Shown here piece by piece: positions 26,071 to 35,414 of a stretch of DNA of 64,000 nucleotides. Positions within the stretch are counted from its first letter, which is position 1. Each line of letters opens with the position of its first letter. A program made the position numbers and the translations under genes. The notes below the pieces were generated by a model. That model was not told where the DNA came from and did not search any database. It saw nothing but the letters and a program-made list of their open reading frames with translations. The DNA lies in contig JAEESN010000001.1 in the NCBI GenBank assembly GCA_016286365.1, forward strand, positions 124,001 to 188,000, in the 5' to 3' direction. The DNA is from Treponema sp. (GTDB lineage: Bacteria > Spirochaetota > Spirochaetia > Treponematales > Treponemataceae).

Positions 26071-26760
26071 CTATTTTTCTATTTCTCTATTATTGTATAA
26101 ATTCTTGATTTCTTCTTTGTTGCCGGTAGACATTGCTACGAACTTCTGGATTGCTTCTTCGCATTTTCCATCTTCGATTTCTTTTACGCGGTCAAGAAGG
26201 TGCTGTGTTTCCGGCTGAATGTATTTTCCGTTGATACGGCGTGCAAGTTCAGCAACCTGTGGGTGACTGATTCCTGCAGGACAGCGGCTTGAACAGCATC
26301 CGCACATAACACAGTCAAAAGAAAGATCTGCACATTTTGCAAAATCTCCGCGCTGTGCGTAAGCAATATACTGCATAGTCTGTAAGCTCTGTGGACATGC
26401 TCTTGTACAAGCGTTACATCCAACACAAGAATAAATCTCCGGGTAAAGCTGCATCATAAGCTGCTGTTCAGGCTTAACTTTGTTTATATCATAAATCTGT
26501 TTAACGAGAGGGAAGAAAGGAAGAGTTGCAATATACATGTCGTTTTCAACTTTCTTAGAACATGCAAGACAAGTCTGCAACTGATTCTGTCCTTTAATAC
26601 GATAGATTGTGGCACAAGCGCCGCAAAATCCATTTCTACATCCACATCCACGTTTCAGCTGGTATCCGGCATACTCCATGGCATTCATAATAGTTAATTC
26701 AGCTGGTACATCATATTTTTTACCAAAAATATAGATTGTAGCCATTTCTTTATCAGCCAT
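26071..26760 (-). CDS. Iron-sulfur subunit partner of the soluble fumarate reductase
   Basis: This 229-residue protein has an N-terminal plant-type [2Fe-2S] motif (C-G-C-R-N-G-F-C-G-A-C and a later C-L-A-C). Two [4Fe-4S] motifs follow: C-V-G-C-N-A-C-T-R-A-C-P and C-V-M-C-G-C-C-S-S-R-C-P. Both four-cysteine motifs are complete, which differs from the [3Fe-4S]-containing membrane SdhB. It is the first gene of a two-gene unit, 12 bases before the flavoprotein, with AGGAGC before the ATG. It would shuttle electrons from an unknown soluble donor to the flavin. Confidence 0.85.
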   Translation of the reverse strand: MADKEMATIYIFGKKYDVPAELTIMNAMEYAGYQLKRGCGCRNGFCGACATIYRIKGQNQLQTCLACSKKVENDMYIATLPFFPLVKQIYDINKVKPEQQLMMQLYPEIYSCVGCNACTRACPQSLQTMQYIAYAQRGDFAKCADLSFDCVMCGCCSSRCPAGISHPQVAELARRINGKYIQPETQHLLDRVKEIEDGKCEEAIQKFVAMSTGNKEEIKNLYNNREIEK

Positions 26761-26857
26761 ATTATATATTGCTCCTAAAAAAATAATAATATAGAAAATA
26801 TTATAATGCTTTTTAAAATATTATGGAATAGAAAAAAAATCAAAATAAAAAAAATTT

Positions 26858-26894
26858 TTGCATTTTACTATGAATAGTAATAAAATATTACTAT
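26858..26894 (+). promoter_or_regulatory. Leaderless promoter with repeated TTACTAT operator-like half-sites
   Basis: TTGCAT (26858-26863), 17-base spacer, TAAAAT (26881-26886), then 6 bases to ATG 26893. The spacer holds a perfect inverted repeat TTACTAT-GA-ATAGTAA (26865-26880). A second inverted repeat, ATAGTAATA-AAA-TATTACTAT (26874-26894), spans the -10 and the start codon. A regulator bound here would block the promoter; its identity is unknown. Confidence 0.6.
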
Positions 26895-29800
26895 GAAAAG
26901 AAATATACTAGTATCTTTATTTTTAGTGCTATTTTTCAACACTTTTCTATGCTTACAGGGCTTTGCTTCATCAATTTATTCAGAGAATTCTTTCTTTGAT
27001 AATTACGTTTATCAGTCATGGAATTCTTTTGATTCATTAAACGGAACAACCACCACAGATATTATTCAGTCTCGCGACGGTTATATAAACATCGGAACTT
27101 ACGAAGGTCTTGCTCGTTTTGACGGTATTAGTTTTACAACTCACAAACGAGGGCTTGATAATGATTTAACCTTTGTTTCTGTTCGTGCTATCTTAGAAGA
27201 TTCAAGAGGAAACTTATGGATCGGGTCTAACGACGAAGGATTACAAAAGCTTTCCCGCCGCGGAAATAAAACATATACAACAAAAAACGGACTTCCAAAT
27301 AATTCAATCAGATGTCTTACAGAAGATAAAAGAGGAAATGTCTGGATTGGAACTGCAGCGGGAGTTTGTTACATCACACCGGAAGGACATTTGATTACAT
27401 GCCAGTTCGAAGCCGGTACAATTGCCAAGGGTATTATTGCAAAAGCATTTTACTGCGATACAGCCGGAAGAATGTGGCTTTTAACTTCTAATGAAAGAGG
27501 AATTTTCTTATATCAGAACGAAGTATTCAGAACAAGACCGGAGATTAAAAAATTCGGAAACTGTTTTGCTACTGCAATCTCTCAGGATAAAAGAGGCGTT
27601 TACTGGGTAGGTCTTGGAGACGACGGAATTATCCGAATGCAGAATGGAGAAGCAGAAAAAATTAAAACAGGCACCATGCTTGATAATGTTTCCACAAACT
27701 CAATCTTTACAAATAAGGACGGAACAATCTGGTTTGGAACAGAAAGTGGTCTTGCAGTTTATGAAAACGGAAAGTTTCATGAGTTTACAAATTATGATTT
27801 AACAGCTGCCAAAATAAATAAAATCATCTGCGACCGTGAAAATAACATTTGGTTTGCTACCGACAGAAACGGAATCGGAAAGTTAACCCACGGTAAATTC
27901 AGAATGAGAAAATTCAACACCTCTGTAAACAGTATTACCGAAGATAGATTCGGTTGTGTATGGGTTGGAACAGACAGCGGTGTAAAATGCTTCGAAAAAG
28001 ATATTGAAGTAAAAAATCAGCTTACAGAATACACAAAGGGCTTAAGGATTCGCGATGTTCAGGCAACAAAAAAAGGTGAACTTTTAGTAAGCTGTTATAC
28101 AAAGCCGGGCCAGCTCTTGTACGACGGAAAAACAATTAAAAGCTGGACAACAGATAACGGACTTGCCGGAAACAAGGTTCGTGTTGCAATAGAAGCCGAT
28201 GACGAAGTGATTTATGTAGGAACCACAACCGGTTTAAGCATCATTCATCCCGACGGCTCAATTAAAAACTACAAGCAGAACAATGGTCTTGATAACGAAT
28301 ACATCATGGCAATCTATCAGGACACAAATGACATTGTGTGGGTTGGAACAGATGGAGACGGAATCTATCTTTTAAAAGACGAAAAAATAATCTCGCATTT
28401 TACTTCGGAAAACGGACTTGCAGGAAACGTAATTTTTAAAATCACACAGGAAGTAGACGGTGCATTCTGGATCTGTACAGGTAGCGGTGTTTCAAGATGT
28501 CCGGACTTTGACAGTAACACAGGCATTCCAAAAACCTTTGAAAACATCAACTCAGAAAACGGAATCCAGACAGACTCAGTTTTCCAGGTAATTGCAGATA
28601 TGTCCAACACACTCTGGATGACAAGTAACCACGGAATTTCCTCTGTAGATTATTTTGAATTTGTAGAAGCTGCTTCAAACAATAATACAAACCTCAACGT
28701 AAAGTTCTACAGTAAAAACGACGGTCTTGATTCAAACGGACCAACCTCAACTTCCAAAAGCTTAATAGACCGCTTTGGTAGAATCTGGTTTACGATGGTA
28801 GACGGTATTGCCATTTACGACCCGGTAAAGGTGGAAGAAAACCCGGTTATGCCTTTAGTGCAGATTGCAAGTGTTTATGTTGATAATGCTTTGGTAATAG
28901 ATAACACACTGAGCATGAGTAAAGAATATTCACTTACATTAAATCCTGGAACAAAACGTATTGTCGTAAATTACACAGGCTTTAGCTTTGATTCTCCTGA
29001 ACGAATGAACTTTACTTATAAGCTTACAAACTTTGAAGATGATTTCTGCTCGCCAACTAATGTACGCACCATGTCTTATACAAACTTACGGCCGGGCAAG
29101 CACGAGTTTGTTGTAAACGCAATTAACGGAGACGGCTTATATTCAGAGCAGAGTGAAACAATCATCTTTGTACAAAAACCGTATTATTACCAGATGCCGA
29201 TTTTCTGGATTGTGATTGTAATTTTATTCTTGAGCGGAATCGGATTTATTTTCCACATTAAACAGCGCAAGATGATTAAAGAAAATATCCGCCTTGAAAA
29301 AATCGTACAGGAAAGAACAGCCGAAGTTATTCAGGAAAAAGCTAAATCCGATAACCTTTTGCGTGCCATTCTTCCAAACGAAATTGCAGATGAATTAAAG
29401 GACGGAATCCATTCTATTGGTCGAGACTTCCACGATGTTACAATTTTGTTCAGTGATATTGTTAGCTTTACAAAAACTTCCAGCGGACATTCTGCGGGTG
29501 AGATTGTAGATGCATTAAACGATTTGTTTACTTTGTTCGACGAAAGAGCCGTAAGCATGGGAGTTGAAAAAATCAAGACAATCGGAGATGCATACATGGC
29601 AGCCTGCGGACTTCCAACCTTAAACGAAAATCATGCTCAGATAATGATTGAATTTGCAAAGGGTATGCTCGAGGATTTAAAGACTTACAACAAAACTGCA
29701 AAGATAAAATTCAACATCAGAATCGGATTGAACTCTGGTCCTGTAACAGCCGGTGTAATCGGAAAAACAAAGTTTATTTATGATGTGTGGGGTAATACTG

Positions 29801-29961
29801 TAAACGTTGCAAGCCGCATGGAAACCTTAGCAAATCCTGGCGGAATCAGGGTAGCAGAATCAGTTTACGAACACCTTCAGCACAGCATGATAAAATTCAG
29901 TAAACCGATTGAATGCGATGTAAAAGGAAAGGGTATAATGACAACCTACGACATTAAGTGA
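26893..29961 (+). CDS. Periplasmic propeller/Y_Y_Y sensor adenylate cyclase
   Basis: This 1022-residue one-protein signalling system has a signal peptide (1-26) and two-component-regulator propeller repeats (W-I-G-T-x-x-G and related) to about residue 640. A Y_Y_Y domain follows (to about 760, F-T-Y-K-L-T-N-F), then one membrane helix (about 772-790), a coiled linker and a class III cyclase domain (about 835-1020). Catalytic features are L-F-S-D-I-V-S-F, K-I-K-T-I-G-D-A-Y-M-A and Y-D-V-W-G-N-T-V-N-V-A-S-R-M. The K and D positions specify ATP. This propeller is usually joined to histidine kinases that sense oligosaccharides. It is divergent from the fumarate-reductase pair. Confidence 0.9.
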   Translation: MKRNILVSLFLVLFFNTFLCLQGFASSIYSENSFFDNYVYQSWNSFDSLNGTTTTDIIQSRDGYINIGTYEGLARFDGISFTTHKRGLDNDLTFVSVRAILEDSRGNLWIGSNDEGLQKLSRRGNKTYTTKNGLPNNSIRCLTEDKRGNVWIGTAAGVCYITPEGHLITCQFEAGTIAKGIIAKAFYCDTAGRMWLLTSNERGIFLYQNEVFRTRPEIKKFGNCFATAISQDKRGVYWVGLGDDGIIRMQNGEAEKIKTGTMLDNVSTNSIFTNKDGTIWFGTESGLAVYENGKFHEFTNYDLTAAKINKIICDRENNIWFATDRNGIGKLTHGKFRMRKFNTSVNSITEDRFGCVWVGTDSGVKCFEKDIEVKNQLTEYTKGLRIRDVQATKKGELLVSCYTKPGQLLYDGKTIKSWTTDNGLAGNKVRVAIEADDEVIYVGTTTGLSIIHPDGSIKNYKQNNGLDNEYIMAIYQDTNDIVWVGTDGDGIYLLKDEKIISHFTSENGLAGNVIFKITQEVDGAFWICTGSGVSRCPDFDSNTGIPKTFENINSENGIQTDSVFQVIADMSNTLWMTSNHGISSVDYFEFVEAASNNNTNLNVKFYSKNDGLDSNGPTSTSKSLIDRFGRIWFTMVDGIAIYDPVKVEENPVMPLVQIASVYVDNALVIDNTLSMSKEYSLTLNPGTKRIVVNYTGFSFDSPERMNFTYKLTNFEDDFCSPTNVRTMSYTNLRPGKHEFVVNAINGDGLYSEQSETIIFVQKPYYYQMPIFWIVIVILFLSGIGFIFHIKQRKMIKENIRLEKIVQERTAEVIQEKAKSDNLLRAILPNEIADELKDGIHSIGRDFHDVTILFSDIVSFTKTSSGHSAGEIVDALNDLFTLFDERAVSMGVEKIKTIGDAYMAACGLPTLNENHAQIMIEFAKGMLEDLKTYNKTAKIKFNIRIGLNSGPVTAGVIGKTKFIYDVWGNTVNVASRMETLANPGGIRVAESVYEHLQHSMIKFSKPIECDVKGKGIMTTYDIK

Positions 29962-30087
29962 TAAAATACGCTATATATACCGAAAATATAATAATACAAA
30001 AATACATATAATAAAGTTAAATAATTAAGAAAGTTCAAAAAATTAATAAAGTGTTTTTTCTAGTCATCATTGGAGGTGATGGTAATT

Positions 30088-31278
30088 ATGAAAAAATTTA
30101 TTTATTTAACTGTTATTATTTTAATTAGTTTGAGTTTATTTGGATGTAAGAAAAAGGAAGATAAAACAATCAAGGTTGGTCTTCTTCATTCATTAACCGG
30201 AACAATGGCAATCAGTGAAACACCGGTAAGAGATTCAGAGCTTTTAGCAATCAAAGAGATTAACGAAGCAGGCGGAGTTCTTGGAAAACAGATTATTCCT
30301 GTAGAAGAAGACGGTGAAAGTGATCCTTACACATTTGGACAAAAAGCACGTAAATTAATTACAGAAGATAATGTAGCCGCAATTTTCGGATGCTGGACTT
30401 CTGCTTCAAGAAAGGCTGTAAAACCGGTTGTAGAAGAATACTTTAATCTTTTGTGGTACCCGGTACAGTACGAAGGAATGGAAGCAAGTCCTAACATCAT
30501 GTATATGGGAGCTTCTCCAAACCAGCAGGTAGTTCCAGCCGTTGATTATTGTGCCGAAAACTTTGGTAAAAGAATGTTCCTTGTTGGAAGTGATTATATT
30601 TTCCCTCGTACAGCAAACAGAATTATTAAAGCACAGCTTGCACAGTTAGGCGGTGAATGTGTTGGAGAAGCTTACGTTCCTATGGGTTCCCAGGATTTTT
30701 CTGATGTAATAAAAGATATCCTTAAAGAAAAGCCGGATGTAATTATTAATTCTATTAACGGAGACTCAAACATTTATTTCTTTAAACAGCTCCAGGCAGC
30801 AGGCATTACTTCCGAGAAAATCCCTGTAATGAGCTTTTCTATTTCGGAAGAAGAAGTAAGCACAATCGGTATTGAATATCTTAAAAATAACCTTGTTGCA
30901 TGGAACTATTACGAAACAACACAGACAGATAAAAACAAAAAATTCGTAAGTGATTATAAATCTGAATACGGAAACGAAAGAGTAACCGGAGACCCGATTG
31001 AGGCTGGCTACATTGCAGTTTACATGTGGGCCCTGGCTTGTGTAAAAGCCGGAAGCTTTGATGTAGAAGAAGTTCGTATGGCAGCCAAAGGATTAAGCTT
31101 TACCGCTCCTGAAGGAACTGTTACAATCGACGGATTCAACCAGCATTTATATAAGCAGGTAAGAATCGGAAAGATTAACGACAAGGGATTGATTGATGAA
31201 ATCTGGGCAACACCGGGATCAATTAAACCAGACCCATATCTTTCTACTTACGAATGGGCTCGCGGTATTCAAGATTAA
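30088..31278 (+). CDS. urtA: Urea/amide ABC transporter substrate-binding lipoprotein (UrtA-like), orphan
   Basis: The start at ATG 30088 is decided by a perfect GGAGGTGAT site (30072-30080) 7 bases upstream. The 396-residue protein has a lipoprotein signal ending L-F-G-C. The type I periplasmic-binding fold carries UrtA-like features (G-L-L-H-S-L-T-G-T-M-A-I-S-E, G-C-W-T-S-A-S-R-K, L-W-Y-P-V-Q-Y-E-G). UrtA binds urea or short amides. The expected permease and ATPase genes urtBCDE do not follow; a bidirectional terminator and an opposite-strand sugar operon come next. Confidence 0.88.
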   Translation: MKKFIYLTVIILISLSLFGCKKKEDKTIKVGLLHSLTGTMAISETPVRDSELLAIKEINEAGGVLGKQIIPVEEDGESDPYTFGQKARKLITEDNVAAIFGCWTSASRKAVKPVVEEYFNLLWYPVQYEGMEASPNIMYMGASPNQQVVPAVDYCAENFGKRMFLVGSDYIFPRTANRIIKAQLAQLGGECVGEAYVPMGSQDFSDVIKDILKEKPDVIINSINGDSNIYFFKQLQAAGITSEKIPVMSFSISEEEVSTIGIEYLKNNLVAWNYYETTQTDKNKKFVSDYKSEYGNERVTGDPIEAGYIAVYMWALACVKAGSFDVEEVRMAAKGLSFTAPEGTVTIDGFNQHLYKQVRIGKINDKGLIDEIWATPGSIKPDPYLSTYEWARGIQD

Positions 31279-31360
31279 TTAAATTTTTAATCAAAGACTA
31301 AATACGGATACTTGTGATTTACGGGCATTTATTAATAATTTTGTGAATAATTTAGGCATA

Positions 31361-31394
31361 AAAAAACTGCAGATTTCTCTGCAGTTTTTTTTTT
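31361..31394. terminator. Bidirectional terminator between urtA and the sugar ABC operon
   Basis: AAAAAACTGCAGA (31361-31373) pairs with TCTGCAGTTTTTT (31378 onward), with poly-A on one side and poly-T on the other. It can therefore end transcription from both sides. Confidence 0.9.
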
Positions 31395-31446
31395 CAAAAG
31401 AATTTTTATGAATTTCCTAATTGGGATAAGAAATCTTGAAAAATCT

Positions 31447-32301
31447 TTATCCCTTGATAGCACCTTCCATAAAGCTTGATTGAATCTTTTTACTTAAGAA
31501 TACATAAACAAGCAAAGTAGGGAAGGTTGCAAGAACAAGAGCTGCACCAATAGGACCCCAGTTTGTAGTATGCTGACCAGAAAGAGCCTGAATACCAACA
31601 GGAAGAGTTCTTAACGCCTGCTTACTATTAAAGGTTGTTGCAAACATAAGTTCATTCCAGCACTGAAGGAATGTATAAATTCCGATTGTAGAAACTGATG
31701 GTTTCATCAAAGGGAAAATAATTCTGAAGAATATACCCCAGGTACCACAACCGTCAATTGTAGCAGCTTCATCCAACTCCATAGGAATATCTTCCATAAA
31801 GCCCATACTTATGAGAATAGCCATCGCCAGAGAGAAGGCTGCATAAGGAATAATAAGAGCCTGATAAGAGTTAAGCATTCCAAGCTTTTTGAGTGTCATG
31901 TATACAGGAATAAGAGAAGCATGAATAGGAATTGTAAGTCCTAACATAAAGAACTTATTCATCATTTTTCGTCCTTTCCATACAATTCTCTGCATAACAT
32001 AAGAAGCCATAACCGCAGCAACAATAGTGATTACGATTGTTGCAAGAGCAATAATGATACTGTTTAAGAAATAAACTCCCATCTTTCCGGTACGTATAGC
32101 TGTTACATAGTTGCTCCATAACCATTTATGAGGAAGACCTGCTACATTTGCACCAAAAATTTCTGCATTATCCTTTAAAGAGAAGGTAAACATCCAATAG
32201 ATAGGAAAAATATTTAATAAAAGCCAGAATACGAGCAATGCATAAATAAAATATTTTAAGGTTTTGTCGCTTCCCTTTGTTTTATAAACTGTAGATTCCA
32301 T
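31447..32301 (-). CDS. Sugar ABC transporter permease (MalG type)
   Basis: This 284-residue CUT1-family permease has six membrane helices. The cytoplasmic ATPase-docking EAA loop reads D-E-A-A-T-I-D-G-C-G-T-W-G-I-F-F-R-I-I-F-P-L-M-K-P. It is the last gene of a three-gene importer operon. No ATPase gene is present, so a shared MsiK/MalK-type ATPase from elsewhere must be used. Substrate unknown. Confidence 0.93.
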   Translation of the reverse strand: MESTVYKTKGSDKTLKYFIYALLVFWLLLNIFPIYWMFTFSLKDNAEIFGANVAGLPHKWLWSNYVTAIRTGKMGVYFLNSIIIALATIVITIVAAVMASYVMQRIVWKGRKMMNKFFMLGLTIPIHASLIPVYMTLKKLGMLNSYQALIIPYAAFSLAMAILISMGFMEDIPMELDEAATIDGCGTWGIFFRIIFPLMKPSVSTIGIYTFLQCWNELMFATTFNSKQALRTLPVGIQALSGQHTTNWGPIGAALVLATFPTLLVYVFLSKKIQSSFMEGAIKG

Positions 32302-32303
32302 TT

Positions 32304-33233
32304 TTAGTCCTCCTTCTTGAACATGGCACTAATAATCAAAGAGAAGACAAAACAGAGAATAATCAACATTACTGCTATTGTACTACCCATTCCGTAACGA
32401 TTACTTAAGTAAAGCATCTGGAAAAGCCATGTATTTGGTACTTCAACTAGGTGCTGGTGACTGTTTCCCATAAGAACATATACAAGGTCGAATGTTTTAA
32501 GGGAACCTGTAACAGCAAAAATAACACAAATCTTGAGAATAGGTTTGATGTATGGAATTACGATATATCTATTTACCTGGCCCGGAGTTGCACCATCAAG
32601 CATAGCGGCTTCTCTAAGCTCAAGAGGCACACCTTTGACACCTGCATACATCAAGAGCATATGATAACCTACATATTGCCACAAAGTTGGAGCAAAAACC
32701 GCACCAAGCGCAATTTTCTTATTACCAAGCCAAAGAATATCTTTGGTATCGCCGGTCCATTTCATAATTTCCTGTTCCAGACCAATCTTTCTTAAAAATA
32801 CATTTAAAAGACCATAGTCTGGATTGTAAATCTTAAGCCAGAGCTGACCGATTACAACAGTTGAAATTAAAACCGGTGCAAAATAAACAGAAAGAAAAAC
32901 TCTTTCACCTTTAATACCCTTTCCCAAAGCTAAAGCAAAAGCCAGAGAAATAGGTAACTGTATAAATACTGATAAAGCCGCAAGAAGCAGCGAATTTTTC
33001 AAAGCTTCAAGAAAATTTATATCTTTACTTTTAAAAAGTTCAATATAATTTGAAAATCCGACAAAAGTTTTGTTTCCAAATCCCTTCCAATCAAAAAAAC
33101 TGTAATATAGAGACATTATAATAGGGGCAATGAGGATTCCAATAAAAAGAATCAGAGCTGGAAGTAAGAATGCCGTAATATTAAGTGGTTTTAAAAGATT
33201 TTCAGCTTTTTTATTCATAATTATTCCTTTCAA
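32304..33233 (-). CDS. Sugar ABC transporter permease (MalF type)
   Basis: This 309-residue permease has six helices and an EAA loop, R-E-A-A-M-L-D-G-A-T-P-G-Q. It pairs with the MalG-type permease, whose gene begins 2 bases later. The first in-frame codon is ATG 33233 (MKGIIMNKKAENLL), but the ATG four to five codons later (MNKKAENLLKPL, 33218) may be the real start, since AAAGGAAT lies just before it. Confidence 0.92.
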   Translation of the reverse strand: MKGIIMNKKAENLLKPLNITAFLLPALILFIGILIAPIIMSLYYSFFDWKGFGNKTFVGFSNYIELFKSKDINFLEALKNSLLLAALSVFIQLPISLAFALALGKGIKGERVFLSVYFAPVLISTVVIGQLWLKIYNPDYGLLNVFLRKIGLEQEIMKWTGDTKDILWLGNKKIALGAVFAPTLWQYVGYHMLLMYAGVKGVPLELREAAMLDGATPGQVNRYIVIPYIKPILKICVIFAVTGSLKTFDLVYVLMGNSHQHLVEVPNTWLFQMLYLSNRYGMGSTIAVMLIILCFVFSLIISAMFKKED

Positions 33234-33237
33234 AAAA

Positions 33238-33275
33238 GGGAATCTTTCCTATATAAAATATATGGGAAAGATTCC
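33238..33275 (-). terminator. Intraoperonic terminator between sugar-binding protein and permease genes
   Basis: A 12-bp perfect stem (GGGAATCTTTCC at 33238-33249 with GGAAAGATTCCC at 33264-33275) is followed on the minus strand by six T. Partial termination here would make more binding protein than permease, a known pattern for ABC importers. Confidence 0.85.
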
Positions 33276-33307
33276 CCCGTAAGTTAGAAAAACATTAAAT
33301 TTTTAAA

Positions 33308-34570
33308 TTATTTGATTTCGCTAGAAAGACCTGCAATGAATTCAGATCCGTTAACTTCCTTACCGTAAACTTTAGCTACATAAGAAAGGTAAATCTGAGC
33401 GATGTCAGCACTCATAGCTGTATCTCCGAAGAGAACCATCTGATCAGCGCCAGCAACGATCTTCTGAACTTCACGTGTTAAACCGTTTACAGAAGATGTG
33501 TCATAGTATGGTGTCCAAGCTGGAAGTCCACAACCATCAAGGTATCCATAGTGACAGATTTCTTTACCAAGTTCGAATGTGAACTTAGCTGCAAGTGAAG
33601 CGTTCTTGCTGCTCTTAGCAACAGCTAATGTGTCAGAAGGACCACCAATGAGCTGTCCGAGTTTAGCTTTTGAAGAATCGATTACTGGGAATTCAGCAAC
33701 CTTTACTTTAGGGAAGAATTCAGCGTTGTTAGCGAAGTCAGCACAGTTCCATGTACCGTTCATATAGAATGCATATTTACCAGCCATGAAGTTAGCTTTA
33801 ACTTCGTCGTTTGAAAGAGCCATACCGTTTGGATCGAAGTATCCGTTTGTAACCATAGCCTGGAATGTATCTACAGCTTTAGCTACATCTTTGTTGTTCC
33901 AAGAAGCTCTTCCCATGAAGATATCATCAAGAGTCTTAGCACCACAGCTCTTTTCGATTACAGATTCAAGATATTCTGTAACACACCATGTTTCTTTTCC
34001 TGCACATCCGAAAGGAATGATTCCTTTTGCAATGAGCTTATCACAACAAGCGATGAAGTCATCGTATGTTCCTGGAACTTCTGTATAACCAACCTGTTTA
34101 AGAAGATCCATGTTAGCGAAAAGACCAACAATGTTCATTGTTAAAGGAACACCATAGTGTTTTCCGTTGAATGTTGTGTTTCCAAGCATTTTTGCATCAA
34201 GTTCGTTTGCAAATGCTTTGTATTCTTCATCGAGACAGTAAACACGATCTGCATTTACGAAGTCACCAATGAATGCACATGACCATGTGAAGAAGATATC
34301 AGGCATTTCATCAGCTGCAACTGCTGCCTTAATCTTTGTCTTATAAGACTGGTTTTCGAAAGCTTCCCATGTGAAATCAACTTCTGGATGAGCAGCTGTA
34401 ACTGTCTTAATAGCTTCTTCATACGAATGGCGGTTAGAGTCAGATTCTGTAGCAATACACCACATTTCGAGCTTTGTTTTTCCACCTTTAGCTGCGTCTT
34501 TTTTAGTACAAGCAGTAAAGAGAGGGAGAACTAAAAGTCCGAATCCTAACACTTTAAGAATTTTTTTCAT
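33308..34570 (-). CDS. Sugar ABC transporter substrate-binding lipoprotein
   Basis: The start at 34570 is set by a strong AAGGAGGAT site. It gives a 420-residue protein beginning MKKILKVLGFGLL, with lipobox L-F-T-A-C. It belongs to the family 1 solute-binding proteins (opening L-E-M-W-C-I-A-T-E, typical T-Y-D-D-F segment). It is the first gene of the importer operon. The sugar cannot be predicted; related proteins bind oligosaccharides. Confidence 0.92.
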   Translation of the reverse strand: MKKILKVLGFGLLVLPLFTACTKKDAAKGGKTKLEMWCIATESDSNRHSYEEAIKTVTAAHPEVDFTWEAFENQSYKTKIKAAVAADEMPDIFFTWSCAFIGDFVNADRVYCLDEEYKAFANELDAKMLGNTTFNGKHYGVPLTMNIVGLFANMDLLKQVGYTEVPGTYDDFIACCDKLIAKGIIPFGCAGKETWCVTEYLESVIEKSCGAKTLDDIFMGRASWNNKDVAKAVDTFQAMVTNGYFDPNGMALSNDEVKANFMAGKYAFYMNGTWNCADFANNAEFFPKVKVAEFPVIDSSKAKLGQLIGGPSDTLAVAKSSKNASLAAKFTFELGKEICHYGYLDGCGLPAWTPYYDTSSVNGLTREVQKIVAGADQMVLFGDTAMSADIAQIYLSYVAKVYGKEVNGSEFIAGLSSEIK

Positions 34571-34679
34571 TTTTTTTATCCTCCTTATTAAAATAAAAAA
34601 AATATTTTTGCGATCCTTTTGGATCAATTATGTCTACTGTTCCTCCAAAGGTTTATGCCTTCTTATGAAACTTAGAAAC

Positions 34680-35228
34680 CTAATTTGTCGTTTTTACCAT
34701 TTCCCAAGGGTAGTCTAGTATAAGCTTATTATCTTTGAGCTCATAAGGAATAATGGTATTTTCAAACTGATCGTTATAAATCAGCACAAGGGTAGAATTT
34801 TCTTCATCTACTGAATAGTGTCCCGGGAAATAGCCATCCTCCAGAAAAGTTCCAACTTCAGTAAATTCAAAAGACCATTTTCCTGATGTCCACTTGCCAA
34901 TTAGTCCATCATTATTGGAACCTGTGTAGATTGTGTGCTTAAAAAGAAAGATGTGATTTTTATCATTATTCTTAAATTTCGCATAAGCTAAATCCCCAGT
35001 CTTGCTTTCAAGTCTAAGGCTACCATCTTTTTCGGTATAGGTAAAATTTTTACCATCTAACTTTGCTTTGCCACTATTTTTAACTACCAGTGCAGGTTCT
35101 TTCGGTTCGTGACTGTAGGACCAATTACCCTTGTAGGAAGATTCTGAGTTTTTTTCATTACATGCAACAAGCAATACAAAAAGTAAAAACATTGTACAGA
35201 CAAGAGCCGGTAATCTTTTTAAACTCAT
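34680..35228 (-). CDS. Putative lipoprotein of unknown function
   Basis: The start at 35228 (MSLKRLPALVCTMF) has GAGAGGAA upstream and gives a 182-residue protein with lipobox L-L-V-A-C. The rest is beta-rich, with G-K-W-T-S-G-K-W-S-F-E-F-T and similar strands found in small lipocalin-like or DUF-type lipoproteins. It lies alone between the sugar importer and the electron-transfer operon. Confidence 0.7.
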   Translation of the reverse strand: MSLKRLPALVCTMFLLFVLLVACNEKNSESSYKGNWSYSHEPKEPALVVKNSGKAKLDGKNFTYTEKDGSLRLESKTGDLAYAKFKNNDKNHIFLFKHTIYTGSNNDGLIGKWTSGKWSFEFTEVGTFLEDGYFPGHYSVDEENSTLVLIYNDQFENTIIPYELKDNKLILDYPWEMVKTTN

Positions 35229-35335
35229 CAATTTTCCTCTCAAAAACTTTATATATACATATAACTTTATCACAAGGTTTGGTAAAAGTAAAGAAAAATT
35301 TATTTATTACTTCTATATTACTCTTAAACCATGAA

Positions 35336-35353
35336 GGGGTGATAAATCACCCC
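35336..35353. other. GC-rich hairpin downstream of flxA
   Basis: GGGGTGA-TAAA-TCACCCC (35336-35353) lies inside weaker CATG...CATG flanks, 60 bases past the flxA stop. No clear T run follows on the minus strand, so it may stabilise the 3' end rather than terminate. Confidence 0.45.
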
Positions 35354-35414
35354 CTCCTCATGATATGTTTTTATGTTATAAATTTTACTGAAATAATCAG
35401 ATTCAAATTTTAAA

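Noticed and set aside
35336-35353. Strong terminator for the hdr/flx operon
   Set aside because: The hairpin has no T run in the direction of transcription, so it is listed only as a hairpin.
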